A stretch of 64,000 bases of DNA from Devosia sp. YR412 (GCF_900110945.1 NZ_FOFL01000001.1:620001-684000), one strand, 5' to 3'; shown: positions 37,647-51,090, counted from the stretch's first letter. The notes: a model not told the origin generated them from the letters alone. Translations and numbers: made by a program.

Positions 37647-38390
37647 TCAGCGCAGTTCGCGGTCCGAAGCATCGTGGGGCGCCAGTGAATTCTCAGGAGA
37701 ATTCACGCCGTGACGCGTGGCCGCCGCCTGCTCGGCTGCCAGCAGATGCGCCCAGTAGGAATGCAGCTTGTTGCGCAGCAGGCGCAGCGAAATGCCGAGC
37801 ATCTGTGCGGCCCGCGTGCGATTGCCGCGGCAGTGGCGGAGGGTCGAGAGGATCAGCCCGCGTTCCACGTCATGCAGCGAATGGCCGACCACGGCCTCGA
37901 CCTGGGCCAGCCCGCTCTGTGGGGTGAAATCGAGCCGTGCCAGATGCGCCACGACGAAATCGACCAGTTGGTCGACGTCGGAAATGGTGATCGTATAGGC
38001 GAGATGCAGGTCATCAACGCGCTGGAAGACGAAGGCGCCGCGCGGTCCGTCTGCGCGGATCAACCCGCTGTCGCCGAGCCGGATCGCCGGCTGCTCGCTG
38101 TCGTCAAAGCTCATCGCCGGACCCTTGTCGGGGAAGGCCGGGTCGGAAAACAGCACCCAGAGTTCGGCAAAGAGGCCCCGCAATCGCTCACGTTGCAGCG
38201 AAACATAGGCTACCGGCGTTTCGGCGCGCCGGCCGAACACGGCGTTGCGTTGTGCCATCACATGCGCCGGCGCTTCGCCCTGGCGGCCGAACAGCTGGTG
38301 CTGCCGCGTGCCGCTCCTTGCCGCGCTGCTCTGATCGCGTATATCGCCTGGACGGCCGTCCACCGTGCCGTACTCGTTACTCAGACTCAT
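37647..38390 (-). CDS. regulator with C-terminal Fis-type helix-turn-helix
   Basis: 247-residue protein. The C-terminal part (about residues 172-212, VERGLILSTLRHCRGNRTRAAQ then MLGISLRLLRNKL) is a Fis-type DNA-binding domain like those ending NtrC-class activators. There is no AAA+ domain, so it is not a sigma-54 activator itself. The N-terminal two thirds, with beta-rich segments around residues 75-160, resemble no domain I can name. The start MSLSNEYGT at 38390 is preferred over a longer frame to 38444. It is divergent from the next regulator across an unusual regulatory region. Confidence 0.7.
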   Translation of the reverse strand: MSLSNEYGTVDGRPGDIRDQSSAARSGTRQHQLFGRQGEAPAHVMAQRNAVFGRRAETPVAYVSLQRERLRGLFAELWVLFSDPAFPDKGPAMSFDDSEQPAIRLGDSGLIRADGPRGAFVFQRVDDLHLAYTITISDVDQLVDFVVAHLARLDFTPQSGLAQVEAVVGHSLHDVERGLILSTLRHCRGNRTRAAQMLGISLRLLRNKLHSYWAHLLAAEQAAATRHGVNSPENSLAPHDASDRELR

Positions 38391-38762
38391 TTTCGCTCCC
38401 GAAGGGTGACTTCGGCTGGTCGAAAGCATCGCGCTCCCAAGCACAAATCGACCATTTCACCCTCACATCGGCGAGCATAGGAAGCGCCGGGGCGACAAAG
38501 ACAGCCCCCGACCCTGACTAAAAATGGGGGCAGTTTTACTCGTAAAACAGCGCGCCAACGCTACGTATCCCAATGGGGCTAGTACTTAGTTGTTGCCCGC
38601 ACCCAAAAATCCTCTTCGAACAATTCACAAGACCAGAGCAAATAACCGCCTTTTACGTAAAAGGCCGTCAAACTTCACCCAATAAAAGTCACTTGTCATA
38701 CTGCATGTATCTCCCTCTGTGTTCGGATTTTCGACTTCACAACTTCAAGTATCCGAGCGGCG
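38391..38762. promoter_or_regulatory. AT-richer regulatory region between two regulator genes
   Basis: 372 bases without a convincing gene, visibly richer in A+T than the flanks. It contains the dyad GTTTTAC-TC-GTAAAAC (38533-38548) and the 18-base perfect palindrome GCCTTTTACGTAAAAGGC (38649-38666). Both share the half-site TTTTAC. They are 116 bases apart and are candidate operators for either divergent regulator. Confidence 0.6.
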
Positions 38763-39629
38763 ATGATTAATCAGAACTTACTTTTGACCAGGGATTCCAT
38801 AATCTCCAGCCCATTGGCGCTGCCTTTGATGCAGCGACAATCATCTGTATCGCTACAGGCGTTCCACACCCATCCGCGTTTGAGTTCGATCTTTGCCACC
38901 CAGCAGCGCTTTCTGCTTGCCCATGCCGCTCTAGCGCTGATGTTCCGGCAGGGCGGCCCCGAGACGCCATGGATGACCAGTGCGCGATTTCTGCGCGAAG
39001 TGGCGATCCATGAGATCGCCAGCCGCAATACCGCCGACTCCTTCATCAAGGAGATGCTGCATTACGGCTATGTGGTCGCGACCCGCGATCCGAATGACCG
39101 GCGTGCCAAGCGGTTGTCCGTCACGCCCGAAACGCTGCGCGTGCTCGACGCCTGGGCCAAGGTGCAGCTGGCGACGCTCGACCGGCTCGATCATGGACAC
39201 CGGCTGCGCCACTATATGAGCAAGGACCATGCCTTCGAACGGCTGGAGCTCGAACTCGGCCAGGGCGTGCTCACCAATGCGCAACTGCGGCGGCCGCAGC
39301 GCACGTTTTCGCTGTTTACCTGGCTCAACAATGGCGGGGTGATCATGGATTGGCTGATCAGCAACCTGCAGGAGCGCTATGCCGACGGCACGCGCTACAC
39401 CACCTCGATCCGCTCGCTGGGCGAGCTGGCTGGCTGGGTCAAGCTGTCGCGCACCCATCTCGGCCGCAAGCTGCGCGAGGCGGAAACCCTGGGCAGCATG
39501 GGCTGGAGCGGCGAGCGCGGCGCGTCCTATATCTGGGTCTCGGCCGAGTTTGTGCGAGAAATGATCGACGCGCAGGCCACCAAGCTGTCGGTGATCGACG
39601 CGGCGTGCCAGCGTTCCGGCATGCGCTAG
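38763..39629 (+). CDS. protein with two winged-helix-like DNA-binding regions
   Basis: 288-residue protein. Residues about 68-125 read like a MarR-type winged helix (TSARFLREVAIHEIASRN, then wing TRDPNDRRAKRLSVT). Residues about 215-265 read like a second one (RSLGELAGWVKLSRTHLGRKL, then SGERGASYIWVS). The first ~60 residues are unusual and the ATG has no strong ribosome-binding site; a downstream start cannot be excluded. A DNA-binding role is inferred; no family name is offered. Palindromes upstream suggest autoregulation. Confidence 0.7.
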   Translation: MINQNLLLTRDSIISSPLALPLMQRQSSVSLQAFHTHPRLSSIFATQQRFLLAHAALALMFRQGGPETPWMTSARFLREVAIHEIASRNTADSFIKEMLHYGYVVATRDPNDRRAKRLSVTPETLRVLDAWAKVQLATLDRLDHGHRLRHYMSKDHAFERLELELGQGVLTNAQLRRPQRTFSLFTWLNNGGVIMDWLISNLQERYADGTRYTTSIRSLGELAGWVKLSRTHLGRKLREAETLGSMGWSGERGASYIWVSAEFVREMIDAQATKLSVIDAACQRSGMR

Positions 39630-39739
39630 CCCGTTTCCCGGCAAACCTTGCATTAGATGGGTTTCCCCGGTGCATTTGCTTTCCCGGGGAGCCATGCTAA
39701 ACGTGCGCCCGAATTGAAGTTGGTGACCTTAGGCAGGCC

Positions 39740-40552
39740 ATGTCCGAAGACAATATTTTCCGCGAAGTCGACGAGGAGCTGCGCAGCGATCGCATGCGCG
39801 CGCTATGGCGCCGCTTTGCGCCGTTCGTGATCGGCGCTGCCGTGGCCGTGGTGGCGATCGTCGCCATCAACGAAGGCTGGACCTGGTACCATTCCAACAA
39901 TGCCGCATCGTCGTCCGACGAGCTTTATGCCGCCTTCGAGCAGATCGACGGTGGGGATCTCGCTGCGGCGCAGACCCAGCTCGATGCGCTGATTGCCGAT
40001 GGTTCGGGCAGCTATCCGATCCTGGCGCAGTTCCGCAAGGCTGGCGTTTTGGCCAAGGAAGGCAAGACCGCCGAGGCTGTCGCTGCCTATGACGCACTCG
40101 GCAATAGCTTGTCCGACACCCGCCTGCGTGAGCTGGCGCTGGTGCTTGGCGGTACGCTGATGGTCGATACCGGCACGCTGGCCGATGTGGAATCGCGCGT
40201 CGGCTCGATTGCCGCCGAAGGCAGCCCGCTGCGCAATGCCGCCCGCGAATCCCTGGGCCTTGCCCAGTACAAGGCCGGCGACTTTGCCGCTGCCAAGACG
40301 AGCTTTGAGGCCGTGATCAACGACCCGCTGACCCAGAGCACCGTGCGCAATCGCATGGGCTATTACCTGGCCCAGCTGCTGTCGGAAGGCGCCATAGCCG
40401 CCGAACCCGCTGCCGACGAGGCAGAGGCCGCCGCCAGCGCCATCGACGCCATTGTCAGTGACGAGACCCCGGCTGCCGCGGCCCCTGCTCCAGAAACACC
40501 GGCCGCGGATGCTCCCGCTGCCACGCCAGAGGCTGTGCCGGCCGCTCAATAG
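39740..40552 (+). CDS. YfgM-like membrane-anchored TPR protein
   Basis: 270-residue protein. A cytosolic N-terminus (MSEDNIFREVDEELRSDR) is followed by one membrane anchor at about residues 30-48 and helical repeats (YAAFEQIDGGDLAAAQTQLD..., GLAQYKAGDFAAAKTSFEAV) typical of the tetratricopeptide-like domain of YfgM. A 60-residue Ala/Pro/Glu-rich tail ends it. E. coli YfgM works with the SecYEG translocon and periplasmic chaperones; bamB-der neighbours it there, and der follows here too. Confidence 0.82.
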   Translation: MSEDNIFREVDEELRSDRMRALWRRFAPFVIGAAVAVVAIVAINEGWTWYHSNNAASSSDELYAAFEQIDGGDLAAAQTQLDALIADGSGSYPILAQFRKAGVLAKEGKTAEAVAAYDALGNSLSDTRLRELALVLGGTLMVDTGTLADVESRVGSIAAEGSPLRNAARESLGLAQYKAGDFAAAKTSFEAVINDPLTQSTVRNRMGYYLAQLLSEGAIAAEPAADEAEAAASAIDAIVSDETPAAAAPAPETPAADAPAATPEAVPAAQ

Positions 40553-40586
40553 CGGCCGTCTCGCCTCGGACTTTTATTGACGCGCC

Positions 40587-40618
40587 TTCGAACCGCAAAA
40601 GGGGCACCCCTTTTGCGG
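40587..40618. repeat. palindromic intergenic element, copy 2 (der)
   Basis: Perfect 12-bp arms CCGCAAAAGGGG / CCCCTTTTGCGG (40593-40604 with 40607-40618) around CA, preceded by TTCGAA. It has the same plan as the element before dnaB but with different, still complementary, arm bases. It ends 33 bases before the der ATG. Confidence 0.7.
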
Positions 40619-40651
40619 AAAATGCCTTTAGCCGGATCGGATACAGAACGC

Positions 40652-42103
40652 ATGACCGTCACCGTTGCCATTGTCGGTCGCCCGAACGTCGGCAAATCCA
40701 CCCTGTTCAACCGCCTGGTCGGCCGCAAGATCGCCCTCGTCGATGACACGCCCGGCGTGACCCGCGACCGCCGCGAGGCCGAGGGCCGCATTGCCGACCT
40801 GACGTTCCGCATCATGGACACAGCCGGCTATGAGGACGTCACTGACGGCAGCCTCGAAGACCGCATGCGCCAGCAGACCGAGCTGGCGATCAAGGAAGCC
40901 GACGTTATCCTCTTCATGATCGACGCCCGTGCTGGCGTCGTGCCGCTCGACCAGCGCTTTGCGCAGGTGCTGCGCAAGGCTGGTAAGGTGGTGCATCTGG
41001 TCGGCAACAAGGCCGAAAGCGGCGCGGCGGAAGCGGGACTTGTGGAAGCTTTCAAGCTCGGCTTTGGCGAAGCCATTGCGCTTTCGGCCGAACATGGCTT
41101 GGGCCTCGCCGAACTCTACTCCATCGTCTCCGCAACGATCGACCGCAAGAATGCCGAGAGCGAAGCCCTGGAAGTCGGCGACCTCGAGGAAATGCCAGAG
41201 GTCGATGTCGACATCACCGAGGACATGCTTGAGGGTGAAGGCGACGAGGCGACCCTGCGCTGGAACCCCAAGCGCTATCTCAACGTCGCCATCGTCGGCC
41301 GCCCCAATGCCGGCAAGTCGACGCTGATCAACCGCATGGTGGGCGAAGAGCGCGTACTGGTCGGCCCCGAGGCCGGCATTACCCGCGACTCGATCCTGGT
41401 CCCCTGGGAATGGGAAGGCCGGGTGATCAACCTTGTCGATACCGCCGGTATCCGGCGTCGATCCCGTGTGACCGAGAAATTGGAAAAGATGGCCGTGGGC
41501 GACAGCCTGCGCTCGATCCAGTATGCCGAAGTCGTCGTGCTGATGCTCGATGCGACCATCCCCTTCGAAAAGCAGGATCTGCTGCTGGCCGATCTGGTCG
41601 AGCGCGAAGGCCGGGCGCTGGTCATCGCAGTCAACAAGTGGGACCTGATCGAGGACAAGAACGAGCATCTCAAGATGCTGCGCGAGGAATGCGACCGCCT
41701 GCTGCCGCAGCTGCGCGGCGTACCGCTGGTCACCCTCTCGGGCCTGACCGGCAAGAATATCGACAAGCTGATGGAAGCGGTGTTCAAGATCGAGCGCAGC
41801 TGGAATTCGCATGTCTCCACCGCCCGCCTCAACCGCTGGCTGACCGGCATGGTCGAGAGCCATCCGCCTCCGGCCGTGTCCGGCCGCCGTCTCAAGCTGC
41901 GCTACATGACGCAGGCCAAGACCAGGCCACCGAGCTTCATCCTCTTCGCCTCGCGACCAGACGTCTTGCCGGTGTCGTATCAGCGCTACCTGATCAACGG
42001 CTTGCGCGAAGCCTTCGACATCAAAGGCACGCCAATCCGCCTCTGGGTCCGCGGCGGAACGGTCAATCCCTATGACGACAAGTCCAAGCGCAGGCTGGGC
42101 TAA
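40652..42103 (+). CDS. der: ribosome-assembly GTPase Der (EngA)
   Basis: 483-residue protein with two consecutive G domains and a C-terminal KH-like domain, required for 50S assembly. P-loops GRPNVGKST (residue 8 on) and GRPNAGKST (near residue 216) and switch motifs DTAGYED and DTAGIRR are present, with NKAE in the first and NKWD in the second G domain. The start at 40652 is fixed by the family N-terminus MTVTVAIVG. The frame is open upstream through the palindromic repeat. Confidence 0.95.
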   Translation: MTVTVAIVGRPNVGKSTLFNRLVGRKIALVDDTPGVTRDRREAEGRIADLTFRIMDTAGYEDVTDGSLEDRMRQQTELAIKEADVILFMIDARAGVVPLDQRFAQVLRKAGKVVHLVGNKAESGAAEAGLVEAFKLGFGEAIALSAEHGLGLAELYSIVSATIDRKNAESEALEVGDLEEMPEVDVDITEDMLEGEGDEATLRWNPKRYLNVAIVGRPNAGKSTLINRMVGEERVLVGPEAGITRDSILVPWEWEGRVINLVDTAGIRRRSRVTEKLEKMAVGDSLRSIQYAEVVVLMLDATIPFEKQDLLLADLVEREGRALVIAVNKWDLIEDKNEHLKMLREECDRLLPQLRGVPLVTLSGLTGKNIDKLMEAVFKIERSWNSHVSTARLNRWLTGMVESHPPPAVSGRRLKLRYMTQAKTRPPSFILFASRPDVLPVSYQRYLINGLREAFDIKGTPIRLWVRGGTVNPYDDKSKRRLG

Positions 42104-42106
42104 AAC

Positions 42107-42136
42107 AAAACCCGCGGTTCGCACCGCGGGTTTTTT
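42107..42136 (+). terminator. intrinsic terminator after der
   Basis: Stem AAACCCGCGGT / ACCGCGGGTTT around TCGC followed by six T in total. It starts 5 bases after the der stop and ends 24 bases before the chemoreceptor stop codon on the other strand. Confidence 0.92.
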
Positions 42137-42159
42137 AGTTCTGAGCTGGAATGCAGGAC

Positions 42160-44178
42160 TTAGAACTCGTCCCAATCCGACGAGACCGCGGCATTTCCCT
42201 GGCTGAGATAGGCGCGTGCCGGTGCGCTCCGCGTCGGCGACACAGGCCGAACAGGTGCGGCGGTCACTGGCCGGGCCGGCACACTGTGGCCGTCGAGAAC
42301 GAAGACGTCGATGACCCGGTCCAGGTCGCTGGCCTGCGCCTCGGTCTGTTCGATAGCGGCATTGGTTTCTTCGACCAGCGCCGCATTATGCTGGGTCATT
42401 TCGTCCATCTGACGCACCGCAATGGTGACTTCATCGATAGCCGATGACTGTTCGCGGCTGTCGCGGGCAATGCCGTCCATCAGGCTCGAATTGGCCTTGA
42501 TGGAGGTCATCACCGCGTCAAGCTTGGCGGAAGCCTCGGCAACCAATTTGGTGCCCACCGCCACTTCGCCAGCCGAGGTGTCGATCAGCGCCTTGATGTC
42601 GGAGGAGGCCTGTGCGGCTGATTGGGCCAACCGGCGCACTTCCACCGCGACCACAGCGAAGCCCTTGCCGGCATCGCCGGCCCGGGCCGCCTCCACCGAG
42701 GCATTCAGCGCCAGCAGATTGGTCTGGAACGAGATGTCGTCGATCAGGCCGATGATGTTGGAAATCTTGGACGACGAGGAGGAGATCTGCTCCATGGCGA
42801 CAGTGGCCTTGGCCATCACGGCTCCGCCCTCTTCGGCTGTCCGGCTGACAGACTGGGCATTCACATTGGCATCGCGTGCCCGGTCTGCATTCTGCAGCAC
42901 CGTCGATGCCAGTTGTTCCATTGCCGCAGAGGTCTGCTCGATGGTTGCGGCCTGCTTGGTCGTCCGCTCGGACAGGTCATTGGCACCCGAGAGGATTTCG
43001 CTGGTCGCGGTCTTGATCGAGCGAGAGGTCTGCTTGAGCTGGGTCACCACATTGCTCAGTGTGTCTGCAACGCCATTGGCGTCGTTCTTGAGCTTGGCAA
43101 AGGCCCCTCGATAATTGCCCTGCATGCGCACGGTCAGATCAGTGCGTGCGAGAGCCTCCAGCACGGTACCGGTATCGGCCAGCCCGCCATCGACGGTCTG
43201 CACAAGTGCATTGACGCTGCTGGCGAGGCTGTTGAGCTCCTCATCGGGGAATTTTGCCGTGACCCGCTTGGAGAAATCGCCCTCGACGGCCGCATCGACC
43301 ACTTCGCCGAATGCCGCCTGCAGCGTGATCATCATCGCGCGGCGCTGGTCTTCGTCGGCCAGGATGCGGGCCGCATCAGCTTCGGTCATCTGGCTGATGC
43401 GCAAGCCGTTCTCGCGGAATACTTCCACCGAACGGGCCATGCCGCCGATCTCGTCATGCGCGGCCTGATAGGGCACAACGGTCTCGTAATTGCCGGCCGT
43501 CAGTTCGTCCATCACCGAAGTGATGCGGGCAATGCGGCGCGTCACCGAGGCGTGCACGATATAGGCGGCCAGGGCGGTGAGCAGCAGCACGACGCTGCAC
43601 AGCACCGCCAGCGTTGAGACGATGGTCTGGTTGGTATCGCCGGTCAGCGTGGCATTGCCATTGGTAATCCGTTCGGCAAAGGCGGCGTTATTGGCGCCGG
43701 CGGCAGCCGAGATGGTCGGCAACAAGGCATCGACCTCGGCCATGGCAGTCTGCATACCCGCCATATTGCCAGTCTCATAGGCGGCGATGGCGCGATCATA
43801 GCCTGCATGCACGGCGGCCATTTGTGCCGCCAAAGCATCGAGCGCTTCCTTGCGCTCCGGCACCAGCGCCGCAGCTTGCGCCAGACGTTCACCGGCACCG
43901 GTGTAATTGTTGGCGATGCCTTCCTTGAAAGCCAGATATTCGGGGCTGGCGGGATCGAGCATCATCATGCGCGTGGCCCAGGCATTGGCAGTCCACATGC
44001 CGGCAGCAAAGCGCACGCTGAGGATGGCGGCCGAGGAATCGGTGTCGACAAACTGCGAATAGCGCTGCCCGGTCTCCTGATAGCGGCCGGCCAAAAAGCC
44101 AAGGCCGGCCAGCGAGACCACGCAGGTCAGAACGAGAATGGAAAAGAGTTTTGTCTTGATACCAAGGGAGAGGCGCAT
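42160..44178 (-). CDS. methyl-accepting chemotaxis protein
   Basis: 672-residue transmembrane chemoreceptor. Membrane segments are at about residues 12-32 and 190-212, with a helical periplasmic sensor between them. HAMP domains follow ([21 protein letters not shown] and a second region near residue 310). The signalling hairpin tip is [18 protein letters not shown]. The C-terminus ends DWDEF, matching the xWxxF pentapeptide that docks CheR/CheB in some receptors. The start [10 protein letters not shown] at 44178 follows an AGGGGC ribosome-binding site. No che genes are nearby, so it is an orphan receptor. Confidence 0.93.
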   Translation of the reverse strand: MRLSLGIKTKLFSILVLTCVVSLAGLGFLAGRYQETGQRYSQFVDTDSSAAILSVRFAAGMWTANAWATRMMMLDPASPEYLAFKEGIANNYTGAGERLAQAAALVPERKEALDALAAQMAAVHAGYDRAIAAYETGNMAGMQTAMAEVDALLPTISAAAGANNAAFAERITNGNATLTGDTNQTIVSTLAVLCSVVLLLTALAAYIVHASVTRRIARITSVMDELTAGNYETVVPYQAAHDEIGGMARSVEVFRENGLRISQMTEADAARILADEDQRRAMMITLQAAFGEVVDAAVEGDFSKRVTAKFPDEELNSLASSVNALVQTVDGGLADTGTVLEALARTDLTVRMQGNYRGAFAKLKNDANGVADTLSNVVTQLKQTSRSIKTATSEILSGANDLSERTTKQAATIEQTSAAMEQLASTVLQNADRARDANVNAQSVSRTAEEGGAVMAKATVAMEQISSSSSKISNIIGLIDDISFQTNLLALNASVEAARAGDAGKGFAVVAVEVRRLAQSAAQASSDIKALIDTSAGEVAVGTKLVAEASAKLDAVMTSIKANSSLMDGIARDSREQSSAIDEVTIAVRQMDEMTQHNAALVEETNAAIEQTEAQASDLDRVIDVFVLDGHSVPARPVTAAPVRPVSPTRSAPARAYLSQGNAAVSSDWDEF

Positions 44179-44405
44179 GTGGATTGCCCCTCCTGGGGCA
44201 CAATCAAAGGAACATGATCCAACGCGCGCCGCTCCTCCACTACGCCCGCCGACCGTCGCCACCCTTCTGGATGGCAACGCGGCCACATTTGCAGAACTTG
44301 GTGTATAAATTGCATCAGGTTAGCTACTTAGGTGGCGACTTCTGTAAAACCTTCCGTCGTCGCCCAACCAAGCCCCTCCCCCACGACGGGAGAGGGTCGC
44401 TGATC

Positions 44406-47640
<3,235 letters not shown>

Positions 47641-47643
47641 GAG

Positions 47644-49026
47644 ATGTCGCGTGTCGTACCGCTGATCCTGGCCACGGCCCTGTTCATGGAAAACATGGAC
47701 TCCACCGTCATCGCCACCTCGCTGGCGGCCATCGCGGCCGATATCGGCACCGACCCGATCTCGCTGAAACTGGCACTGACCGCCTATCTCGTGGCTCTCG
47801 CCATCTTCATTCCGATCTCGAGCTGGATGGCCGACCGCTTTGGCGCGCGCAACGTGTTCCGCGTGGCCATGGCCGTCTTCGTGATCGGCTCGATGGCCTG
47901 CGCCTTTTCCAATTCGCTGCTGGCCTTTGTCGGCGCGCGGTTCCTGCAGGGCATGGGCGGGGCATTGATGACGCCGGTGGCGCGCCTGGTGCTGGTACGA
48001 TCGACACCGCGGCATGACCTGGTCAATGCCATGGCCTGGCTGACCATTCCGGGGCTAATCGGCCCCATTGTCGGACCACCCTTCGGCGGCTTCCTCACCA
48101 CCTTCTTTTCCTGGCACTGGATTTTTCTGATCAATGTGCCGATCGGCGTTCTGGGGATCGTGCTGGTCGGGCGCTTCCTGCCCGATACGATCCGCAATGC
48201 CCCGCGCCGCATCGACTTCAAGGGTTTTGCACTGGCGGGGCCGGCCTTTGCGCTGGTTGCCTTCGGCACTTCGGTGATCAGCCTGCCGGCGCTGCCGCCC
48301 ATGGTGGGCGTGGTAGCGACGCTGGTAGGTCTGGCGCTGGTCTATCTCTATACGCGGCACGCCCTCAGCACCGACAATCCGCTGTTCGATTTGCGCCTGC
48401 TGCGCTTTCCCTTCTTTCGCAGTGCCGTGGTCGCCGGGACGTTCTTCCGGCTCGGCCAGGGCGCGACGCCCTTCCTCTTCCCGCTGATGCTGCAGCTCAG
48501 TTTTGGCTATACGCCGTTTGAGTCTGGGATGATCACCTTTGCCAGCGCGGTCGGCGCGATCATCGCAAAATTCGTAGCCAATGGCATTTTCGTACGGATC
48601 GGCTTCCGCATGGCGCTGGTGCTATCAACCGGCATATCCGCGCTCGGCCTTCTGGCCATGGGGCTTTATACGCCGGAAACAGCAATCGCCCTGATCATCG
48701 GTATCCTGGTATTTGTCGGCTTCTGGCAGTCGATGTTCTGGACCGGCAGCAATGCCTTCGTCTTTGCCGATATCGAGGACAAGGATGCCGGCCAGGCAAA
48801 TGTGATCGCCCAGGTCTCGGTACAGCTGTCGATTGCCTTTGGCGTGGCGCTGGGTGGCGGCATTCTCGAGGCGAGCACTGCAATGCGGGGCGGAGAGATC
48901 GCCTTGGGCGATTTCCATGTCGCCTTCATCGCCCTGGCCGTGCTGTGCCTGCTCTCCACGGTGATGTTCTGGCGGCTACCGCACAACGCCGGCCATCAGC
49001 TCACGAGCGGCCCCCCGGCCCATTAG
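47644..49026 (+). CDS. MFS transporter, DHA2-like (tandem copy 2)
   Basis: 460-residue paralogue of the preceding gene, 3 bases downstream, with a ribosome-binding site AGGAG just before the ATG. Shared landmarks are MDSTVIATSL-AIAADIGT, MADRFGA and TPVARLVLVRSTPR. The two copies have clearly diverged, so the duplication is not recent. Ends one base before rlmE, which is convergent. Confidence 0.9.
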   Translation: MSRVVPLILATALFMENMDSTVIATSLAAIAADIGTDPISLKLALTAYLVALAIFIPISSWMADRFGARNVFRVAMAVFVIGSMACAFSNSLLAFVGARFLQGMGGALMTPVARLVLVRSTPRHDLVNAMAWLTIPGLIGPIVGPPFGGFLTTFFSWHWIFLINVPIGVLGIVLVGRFLPDTIRNAPRRIDFKGFALAGPAFALVAFGTSVISLPALPPMVGVVATLVGLALVYLYTRHALSTDNPLFDLRLLRFPFFRSAVVAGTFFRLGQGATPFLFPLMLQLSFGYTPFESGMITFASAVGAIIAKFVANGIFVRIGFRMALVLSTGISALGLLAMGLYTPETAIALIIGILVFVGFWQSMFWTGSNAFVFADIEDKDAGQANVIAQVSVQLSIAFGVALGGGILEASTAMRGGEIALGDFHVAFIALAVLCLLSTVMFWRLPHNAGHQLTSGPPAH

Positions 49027-49027
49027 C

Positions 49028-49768
49028 TCAGCGGTCGTATTCGCCTTCGCCCTGCACCGTGTCATTGCTGCCCTTGAAGCCCTTGGCGATCAGGTAAGCC
49101 TCGGCCGAATCCTGCCGGCTCGACGGCGGCTTGGCATGGAACGTCGTCTTGAAGTGGCGCTTGAGCATATGCAGCAGCTCGTGCTCGGTGCCGCCCTGGA
49201 ACACTTTCGCCACAAAGACCCCGCCCGGCGACAGCACGTCGAGCGCAAATGCCGCCGCGACCTCGATCAGCTGCACGATGCGCAAATGGTCGGTCGGGCG
49301 GTGGCCGGTGGTCGGCCAGGCCATGTCGCTCATCACGATATCGGCCTTCTTGCCGCCCATGGCGGCAATCAGCATGGCCGGGGCATCGTCCTCGGTGAAA
49401 TCCTTTTGCAGCAGGATCACGCCGGGGATCGGGTCCATTTCGAGATAGTCGATGCCGACGATCAGCGGATTGGCATCGGTGGAACCGGTCGCCTTGGCCG
49501 CCACCTGCGCCCAGCCACCCGGCGCGGCGCCCAGATCGACGACGCGCATGCCCTTGCGGAACAGCTTGTACTTCTCGTCCATCTCGCGAATCTTGAAGGC
49601 GGCGCGCGAGCGATAGCCTTCCGAACGCGCCCGCGCCACATAGGGGTCGTTGAGCTGGCGTTCGAGCCATTTCGTCGACGAGACCTTGCGGCCCTTGGCC
49701 GACTTCACGCGGATTTTCAGGTCCTTGTCGGACTTGCGACCGCCGGTACCGAGCGCTTTATCAACCAT
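49028..49768 (-). CDS. rlmE: 23S rRNA (uridine2552-2'-O)-methyltransferase
   Basis: 246-residue RlmE/FtsJ. The basic N-terminal extension (about 45 residues) is typical of alphaproteobacteria. SAM-binding segment [15 protein letters not shown] and catalytic K-D-K-E positions ([26 protein letters not shown]) are visible. The start MVDKALG at 49768 overlaps the end of ppx/gppA by 8 bases. Confidence 0.93.
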   Translation of the reverse strand: MVDKALGTGGRKSDKDLKIRVKSAKGRKVSSTKWLERQLNDPYVARARSEGYRSRAAFKIREMDEKYKLFRKGMRVVDLGAAPGGWAQVAAKATGSTDANPLIVGIDYLEMDPIPGVILLQKDFTEDDAPAMLIAAMGGKKADIVMSDMAWPTTGHRPTDHLRIVQLIEVAAAFALDVLSPGGVFVAKVFQGGTEHELLHMLKRHFKTTFHAKPPSSRQDSAEAYLIAKGFKGSNDTVQGEGEYDR

Positions 49769-50942
49769 TGCTGCTTCTCCGCGGATAGCGCGATGCGCGG
49801 CTGTGGACCTTGTCGGCATCCATCAGCGAAATCAGAATGCCCTCACGCAGGCCACGATCGGCCACGCGGACACGTTCGGTCGGCCATTCGCGGCGGATCG
49901 CCTCGAAGATAGCACAACCGGGCAAAACCAGATCGGCGCGATCGCGGCCGATGCAGGGATGGGCAACTCGCCGGTCAAACGGCATGGCCAGCAGCACTTT
50001 CATGGTCTCATCGACCTCGCCGCGCTTCATCCACAACCCGTCGACCTTTTGCCGCTCATAGCGCTCCAGCCCCAGGTGTAGGCCTGCCAGCGTCGTCACC
50101 GTGCCCGAGGTGCCAATCAGATGCACCGGGTGATTGCCGATCATCTGGCGCAGCTTTTCGCGGCCGCGGAACTGTTTGAGATGCTCGGAGACATGGGCGA
50201 CCATGGCCTCGAACACCGCCGGGGTGACATCCACGCCGCCGAATTTTTCGGCAATGGAAACCACGCCGACCGGCAGCGACTGCCAGGAGCGAATCGAGGC
50301 CGACATGCGGCCCTGCGATTTCGGCCGGCCACCGCGAAAATCCAGCCACGCCAGTTCCGACGAGCCACCGCCAATGTCGAACATCAGGGCGCCTGCGGCA
50401 TTGGCATCGATCAGGTCGGCACAGCCGGTGACGGCGAGCTCGGCCTCGGTACGGCGATCGACGATTTCAAGATCGAGCCCGATCTCGGCCTTGACCCGCG
50501 CCAGGAAGGCCGGACCATTCTCGGCGGCGCGGCAGGCTTCGGTGGCGATCAGCCGCATGCGGGTCGGCTGGTGCTCGCGCAGCTTGTTGCGGCACTGGCG
50601 CAAAGCTTCCATGGTGCGTTCCATGGCCGCGTCGCCCAGCCGTCCGGTGACCGAGACGCCCTCGCCCAGCCGGACGATTCGGGTAAAACCGTCCAGCACG
50701 CGAAAACCATGGTCATGCGGGCGGGCAATCAGCAGCCGGCAGTTGTTCGTCCCCAGGTCCAGCGCGGCGTAGATCGGCCCACGGTGGCGGCGCGGATTCG
50801 GGGCGGCAGCTGTCCGCTTGTCCGAGCGGGCCTGGGGCGCAGTGTCCCCCGCCCTCCCCGCCGGTCCTGGACCGTCCGGGGCACGGATCGCCTCATCCTC
50901 GGCCAGCGAGGCTGCGGCGGCGGACCGATCGGAATCGGTCAC
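49761..50942 (-). CDS. Ppx/GppA family phosphatase
   Basis: 393-residue actin-fold phosphatase acting on polyphosphate or pppGpp. The phosphate-1 loop [13 protein letters not shown] is near residue 60, the second motif [13 protein letters not shown] near residue 184, and [13 protein letters not shown] follows. An extra ~55-residue low-complexity N-terminus precedes the domain. It lacks the long C-terminal HD-like region of E. coli Ppx. It is coupled to rlmE by overlap, a frequent pair in alphaproteobacteria. Confidence 0.9.
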   Translation of the reverse strand: MTDSDRSAAAASLAEDEAIRAPDGPGPAGRAGDTAPQARSDKRTAAAPNPRRHRGPIYAALDLGTNNCRLLIARPHDHGFRVLDGFTRIVRLGEGVSVTGRLGDAAMERTMEALRQCRNKLREHQPTRMRLIATEACRAAENGPAFLARVKAEIGLDLEIVDRRTEAELAVTGCADLIDANAAGALMFDIGGGSSELAWLDFRGGRPKSQGRMSASIRSWQSLPVGVVSIAEKFGGVDVTPAVFEAMVAHVSEHLKQFRGREKLRQMIGNHPVHLIGTSGTVTTLAGLHLGLERYERQKVDGLWMKRGEVDETMKVLLAMPFDRRVAHPCIGRDRADLVLPGCAIFEAIRREWPTERVRVADRGLREGILISLMDADKVHSRASRYPRRSSNG

Positions 50943-51090
50943 TAAAGTCTCCTGTCGTGCGCGGTCGCCCGTACCGGTCCATGCCGGCGGCGCCCGAACG
51001 CACTGTTGATTGCGTGTCGGGAATGACGGTAGTGCAAGGGGGGAGCGAGCGCAATGGCACGCGGTTGCACACAGGCCATGTCAGAGGCGC

